Assembly: GCF_035046485.1 (NCBI RefSeq)
Contig: NC_085138.1
Location: 445,261,204-445,325,203, forward strand
Length of the DNA stretch: 64,000 nt
DNA from: Aedes albopictus
Taxonomy: Eukaryota > Arthropoda > Insecta > Diptera > Culicidae
Direction: 5' to 3'
The notes beneath the pieces were generated by a model. The model searched no databases, was not told where the DNA came from, and saw only the letters and a program-made list of their open reading frames with translations. The position numbers were made by a program, and so were the translations under genes. Shown piece by piece: positions 55,001 to 61,000 of this stretch; within the stretch, counting starts at the first letter, position 1; each line of letters begins with the position of its first letter.

Positions 55001-58000
55001 ACTTCTTCTGCCGGAACGCACGACTTCACAAATGGGGCATTTTTGCGGCTGAAATGAGAAAGCGATATTTTCTTTGTCTGATGGTATTTTGATGAAATTG
55101 GAGTGCCAATATTAACCTTGTTTGCACTTGATTTGCGATGCTCTCTGGAGGTTTCGGAATGAACTCTCATATGTTTCAACAATGTACTTTTGAAATGGAA
55201 CCATTTGCCGCACTCTGGACATTTGAAACGAGGGACGTAATGAACTCGCTGTAAGGTAATATGTATTTTTGTTGAGTAACGCATAATGAGTTGCGCGCAT
55301 CACTTACCTTATGGTAGTGCATTCCTGACTTAGTAGCATACTCTTTTTTACAGATTGGACAGGGAAATCGTGTCTGAAAAGAAGAAAGTCTCTTATCTTG
55401 GAGACTATATTCGAAAAAAAAAATGGACACAGAACATAGTGTATAATTTTTAACAAAAACAGCTGTTTTTTTGACAAGGAATTCCAAGGGTTCAGGGAAC
55501 TTAAGGATGTATCAGGGACGTTCCAGTGTTTTGAAGGGATTCGGAGGGATTCCAGGGCCCAGTGGAACTCCAGGGAGTTACAGGAAATTACGAGGGTATT
55601 CGGGGGATGTTAGGAAGTTTTAGGAGCATTCCCGGGAATTTCTGGAGCTTGCTAGAGAGTTTCAGGGGGTTCTTGGGCGTTACAGAGTTTTAAGAAGTTC
55701 AAGGCCGTTCCAGGGGGTTTCTGGAGGTGTCAGAGGTGTATCAAGGAGATTCAAAGGTGTTTCCAGAGATGTTTTCGATCACCTGCCAATCGTTTGACTC
55801 ATGTGTCCATAGCTCAGTTCAGAAACCTTATATTAAAATGTGGTGTTCGGCAAAGTTGTTGATAAGAGTTTTTCCTACGACTATAACCAAGGACGTCATA
55901 TTCTACCTCTTATATATACAGCGCTAGAGCGCTAGTACAAGCTACTCATATTAAACGATCGAAATATCCGATCGTTTAGTATGAGTAGGTGGTGCTAACA
56001 ATTTAACGACGTAAATATTAGAGTTAGAATATGGCGTCCTTGGTGATAATTGTAGGAAAAACACTAATCTACAACTTTGCCAAACACAATATTTCAGTAT
56101 TAGGTTTCTGAACTGAGTAATGGACAAATGAGTCAAACAATTGCCAGGTGATCGAAAACATCCTTTGGTGTTTCATTTGGTTTCAGGAAGTATCAGGCGC
56201 GTTCTGAAACCAAATGAAACACCCTGGAATTCCTGGGAAACGCTCTGGAACTTCCTTCGAAACTCCTTGGGAAAGCTCCTTAAAATACCCTAAAACGTCT
56301 TAAAACATCTTGGTACGCATAGAAAGTGGATTTGACGTTTGGTTCATCCTAGGCGAACCACTTCCCCACGGATGAACTTTGAATAATTTGTTTAGGAAGC
56401 TTCAAAACACGACTCCTAATAGTCGAGTCCAACCTGTATATTCACATAAAAAATTAATAAAAAGTTATATACAATTTTCTGTGCCATTTTTCTCGAATAA
56501 CAGTCTTGGTCTTTGGTGAATTGTACTTACCCTTGGACCGTTCATTATGCGCGGCGGATACCTCAGCTCAACGTCCTGAGGCTGTAGTGTTGTTCCCTCC
56601 AGCACAAGTTCAGTTTTGATATTAATGTTGGTATCTTCCAACAGAATTCCAAAAGGCTTGTCGGGCTTGATAACGCGATTATGCGTTAGAGATTTATGAC
56701 ACTCCATAGTAAATTTTCGCTTAAATTTTAAACTGCAAATGTCACATCTGAATTTGCGCTTTGCACAACAAGCTGCATGCAGGTTGAAATCGCGCTTGTC
56801 AATATATATCTTAGGACACGTTGGACAGCGAAGCCGCATTTCTCTGTGGAATTTTTTCTGCAAAGAGTATAAAATGTAGGTATGCGTATTTCCCGTTACA
56901 CATAAGCTTTTCTACATACCACGTGATAGGTGAGCTGATGATATCTGTCGAATTTTCGATGGCAAATGTCACAATCTCTCGGACCGCAATGATAGATATG
57001 TTTGTTGTAGATTTTACCTTTCCAAAATGTGCTATAGCAATAGGGGCATTGGTCTTTGACCTTGGAAGCTACCCTGGGTGTTGAGCTATCATCCTTCTGT
57101 AAAACATATAATTGTAAGTACATAGTGCCCATGATTTGAGTAATGTAGACCTTGTCTCTGCATACCTTTTTCGGAACGTACAGCGTGTCGAAATGAGTTT
57201 TCAAATGCGGCAGCAATCGGCATTTGTAACGGAACTTCTTTGCACAATGCGCACATTCGTATAGAGCTTTGTCATGAACTACTTTCTGAAACGGGAAAAA
57301 AATGTCCGAGAACATTTCAGGAGCGTGTTAGGAGGTTTCAGAGTGTTTCACAGATATTGAGGGATATTTCAGGAGCATCGCAGAGGGTTCCAAGAAGGTT
57401 TCAGGGCAATTTAAGGGGTCGGTAGCGTTTCAGGGGGTTTCGAGAATACTTTAGATGGTATCAAGGGCTTTCAGGAGCATGTAAAGGAGTTTCACGAAGT
57501 TTCAAGGAATTTCAGAGACATTTCAGGAAATTCTTGTATGCTTCGAGTGTTTTAGAGGTCTAAATGGCGTTCCAGGGGGTCTTGGGGAGATTCTAGGGCG
57601 TTCTAACCCCGCTGCAGTAAGTCTTATGAAAGCTTAATAGATGGTATTAGATCAGTCGGGATATCCTTGGTCATCCAAACTGTTCCTGAGTTTAGATCCT
57701 AAAGTCTACGGGTGTAACGGTAACTTCTTTCATTATACAACCCAAGTAACCACGGTGCTGAAGCCTTATTGCATGCAGATACACGGTGTATTTAGAGCAA
57801 TCATTATTTTACATTCAAACTTAAGGTTGATTTAAAGTGGAAATTGTATACCAGTATAATCTTTATTTGATTCTATAATTGCCCATATCCACTTTATATC
57901 AACCTTTACTTTGCATGTAAAGTAGTGATTGCTCTAAAAACATCGTATATCTGCAAGCAATAAGGCTTCAGCATCGTGGTTTCTCGGGAAAGCTACGATT

Positions 58001-61000
58001 TGTAATCTAACATGTCCAGTATGTCTTCTGAAAGTTCAATAGACAGTATCAGATCAGTCGGGACTCGGGATATCCAAGGTCATCCAAACTGTTCTTGAGT
58101 TCGGATCCTAAAGTCTACGGGTGTAACGGTAACTTCTTTCATTATACAAAGCTACTATTTGTAATCTATCATGTCCAGTGAGTTTTCTGAAAATTCAAAA
58201 GACATTATCAAATCTGTTGGGATATTTCAGGCCATCCAAACTGTTCTTCAGCTTAGATCTTAAAGTCTAAGAGTGTAACGGTACCTTCTTTCAGAATACA
58301 TAGCTACGATTTGTAATTTATCATGTACAGTAAGTCTTCTGAAAGTTCAATAGACAGGATCAGATATCCTTAGTCATCCAAGCTTGTGATTAGATCCTAA
58401 AGTCTACGGGTGTAACGGTAACTTCTTTCATTATACAAAGCAACGATTTGTGATCTATCATATCATATCCAATAAATCTTCTGAATGTTCAATGGACATC
58501 CTAATATCTGCCTGGGCCATCCTAACTATTATGATGTTTAATATCTAACATCTACAGCAATTGAAGTTTCTGTTTCGGCTATATAGAATTATGTTGCATA
58601 ATCTGTTATACTTACTGGAGCTCACAGAATACAACCAGAGACTACGACATAGCTAAATTATCAGAAAAAAATATTGTGTAACAATACTATCTGAAACGAA
58701 ATCGCCTCATGTCACAGTGGTTCTTTTTATCAACTAAGCTTCATAACAGTAAGGACGCCCATAATATCCCAAAAATATATAACAACGCTTATTTTTCCTT
58801 CAACTAATTTGGTAAATATATGTAACTTGTAACATGTAGCATGTAAATTATGTAACACTACTCAATGTAGTGGCAAAAGCTATTACCACAAGTGTAGACC
58901 TGAAGGTATGGTCTCCGGAGTAATGTTGTTAATCTGGAATATCTCAAAACTATCTTGAAATGACTCATGATATACCAGGGAGATTACAGATTCCAGTTTA
59001 AAATTTATTGGTAGAATAACTACTGTTACTACCAAGATCTGAACTTCAGGATAGTTTAAACGACTCTCAATGTCCCAAAGGTTCATAAAAGTAGACTTCA
59101 GGTTGGTCCAGTCACAGCGATTGATTATGAAACGTTACTGAGAATGTCAGAAATAGCTGATGTTACGAGTTTAGACCTGAAGTTCTGAACTCCAAGGTAG
59201 TTTGGCTGACCTGGGAATAACCCTGTAGTGTCTCTAAACAGGGTGTCTACTCATAACTCAAAATAAAATTCCTTGAGTTTTCCAGGTTTTTCCAGGTGAA
59301 GTTTTGAATTATAAACTTAAATAAATTATAAAACAACCCAAATTTTCTAAAAACTATAAAGGGTGACTTAGGGTATCATCGGCAGGTTTGTTCTCTTCGT
59401 TATGAGGGTTTTATGCCGGCCAAATTGCCTGAAACTTGATCATATTCAGCTTGGTTGGGAAGGATTTGATGCCAACTCTGAGTTCAACAGGTTTTAAAAA
59501 AAAACATGACGAAGAGAACAAAACTGCCGAAAATACGTAAGTTCCCCTACTCTTCAAAAATTCTTTCAAGATTTCTTGAGCATAATTCCTGAAATTTCTT
59601 CCAAAGTTTCTTCCTGGCTCTCCGCAGGATTCTTTCACACGAGATATCTGTTTGAGTACGTCCCGATATTTCTTGCAAAGGTTTTCCGATATACTATGCG
59701 GAGTCTTTCGCAAGATTTTATTTGAATTCCCTCGAATATTTCTCCATGATTTTCCTAAAAGGTATTTCTTAAATTATCTCAGGAGACATTCTGAGGAAAA
59801 CCCGTAGAAGAATCCCTGCAATTACTTTGGGAGAAATCCCTAAAGGAGTATCCAGAATCTCGGGACAATTTCTGATAAAGATTCCGGGAAGAATTTTGAA
59901 TAATGCATAGAATATCTGTAACTCTCAGGTGGATCACTGCAAGAAATCCGGTACAACTACAAGAAACAGCCTGGCTCTGAAAGAATGCAAGAGAAGAAAT
60001 CAATGAGAAATATCAGCAATAACTCCTGTGGAAATCTCAGAGAGCAATCTGGAAAAAAAAATCCTAGGAGAAAATCCAGGGTAAATTAAGAAAAACTCTG
60101 AGAGACATCTCATGACCAACATCGGAAGGAATCTTCTGAGAGAAGTTCCAGGAGATACTCCGAGAAAAATCTCAGGTAAATCTTCAAAAGTAACCTCGCG
60201 AAAACTTTAAACAAATTCCTGTAGGAGACTAGGAAGAACATCTCGAAGAAAGCCCAAAGCAATGCAATGGTTTGAAGATATCACAGGAAAAAAATGAAAG
60301 AAATCTCTTGCAGTAAATTCGTGAAAACTCCTTCAGAAACCCTTGGAGGAACTTTAGTAGAAATCCCAGGAATAACTCCTTTAGCAACTCTGAAAGACTT
60401 TCTGTGAAGATCTTCTGGGGAAGTCCCAAGAGGAACACCGGAAGGAATCGGGTAAAATTTCCGTGAGGAGTGCCGAAAGAAATTCCATGATATATCCCGA
60501 CAGATATTCTTATAGAGTATTCGGGATAAATTCTGGTAGAAATCCTACGAAGATTTCTTTGAGCAAAACACTGGAGGAACTCTGGGAAGAAATAGCATCC
60601 CCGTGAAAAACTCCAGGAGAAATCGGTTGGAATTCACGAATCCTGGAAGGAATCCCGAAGTATACATTTCCGGAAAAAACCAAAAAGGAATACCAAGAAA
60701 AATAGCGTCAAAAATGCGGAAGGGATTTTATAAGAAATCCTGGGCGACATTCCAGGAGGTATTTTTAAAGAAGTTCCAGAAAGAAATTCTGACGGAATTT
60801 CTGGAAAAAAAATCCATGTAGCGAAATTTCTATATGGATTTTTACTACCAGGTTCAAACGACCCAATGCTTTTTTTTATCGGAGTAAAATTTCCCTGAGT
60901 ACTCAAGAAATTCCCTGAGTATTCCAGGTTTTTCCCTGTTAAATAAAATTCCCTGAGGATTCCCGGTTTTCCAGGTTTTTCCAGGTAGTAGACACCCTGC

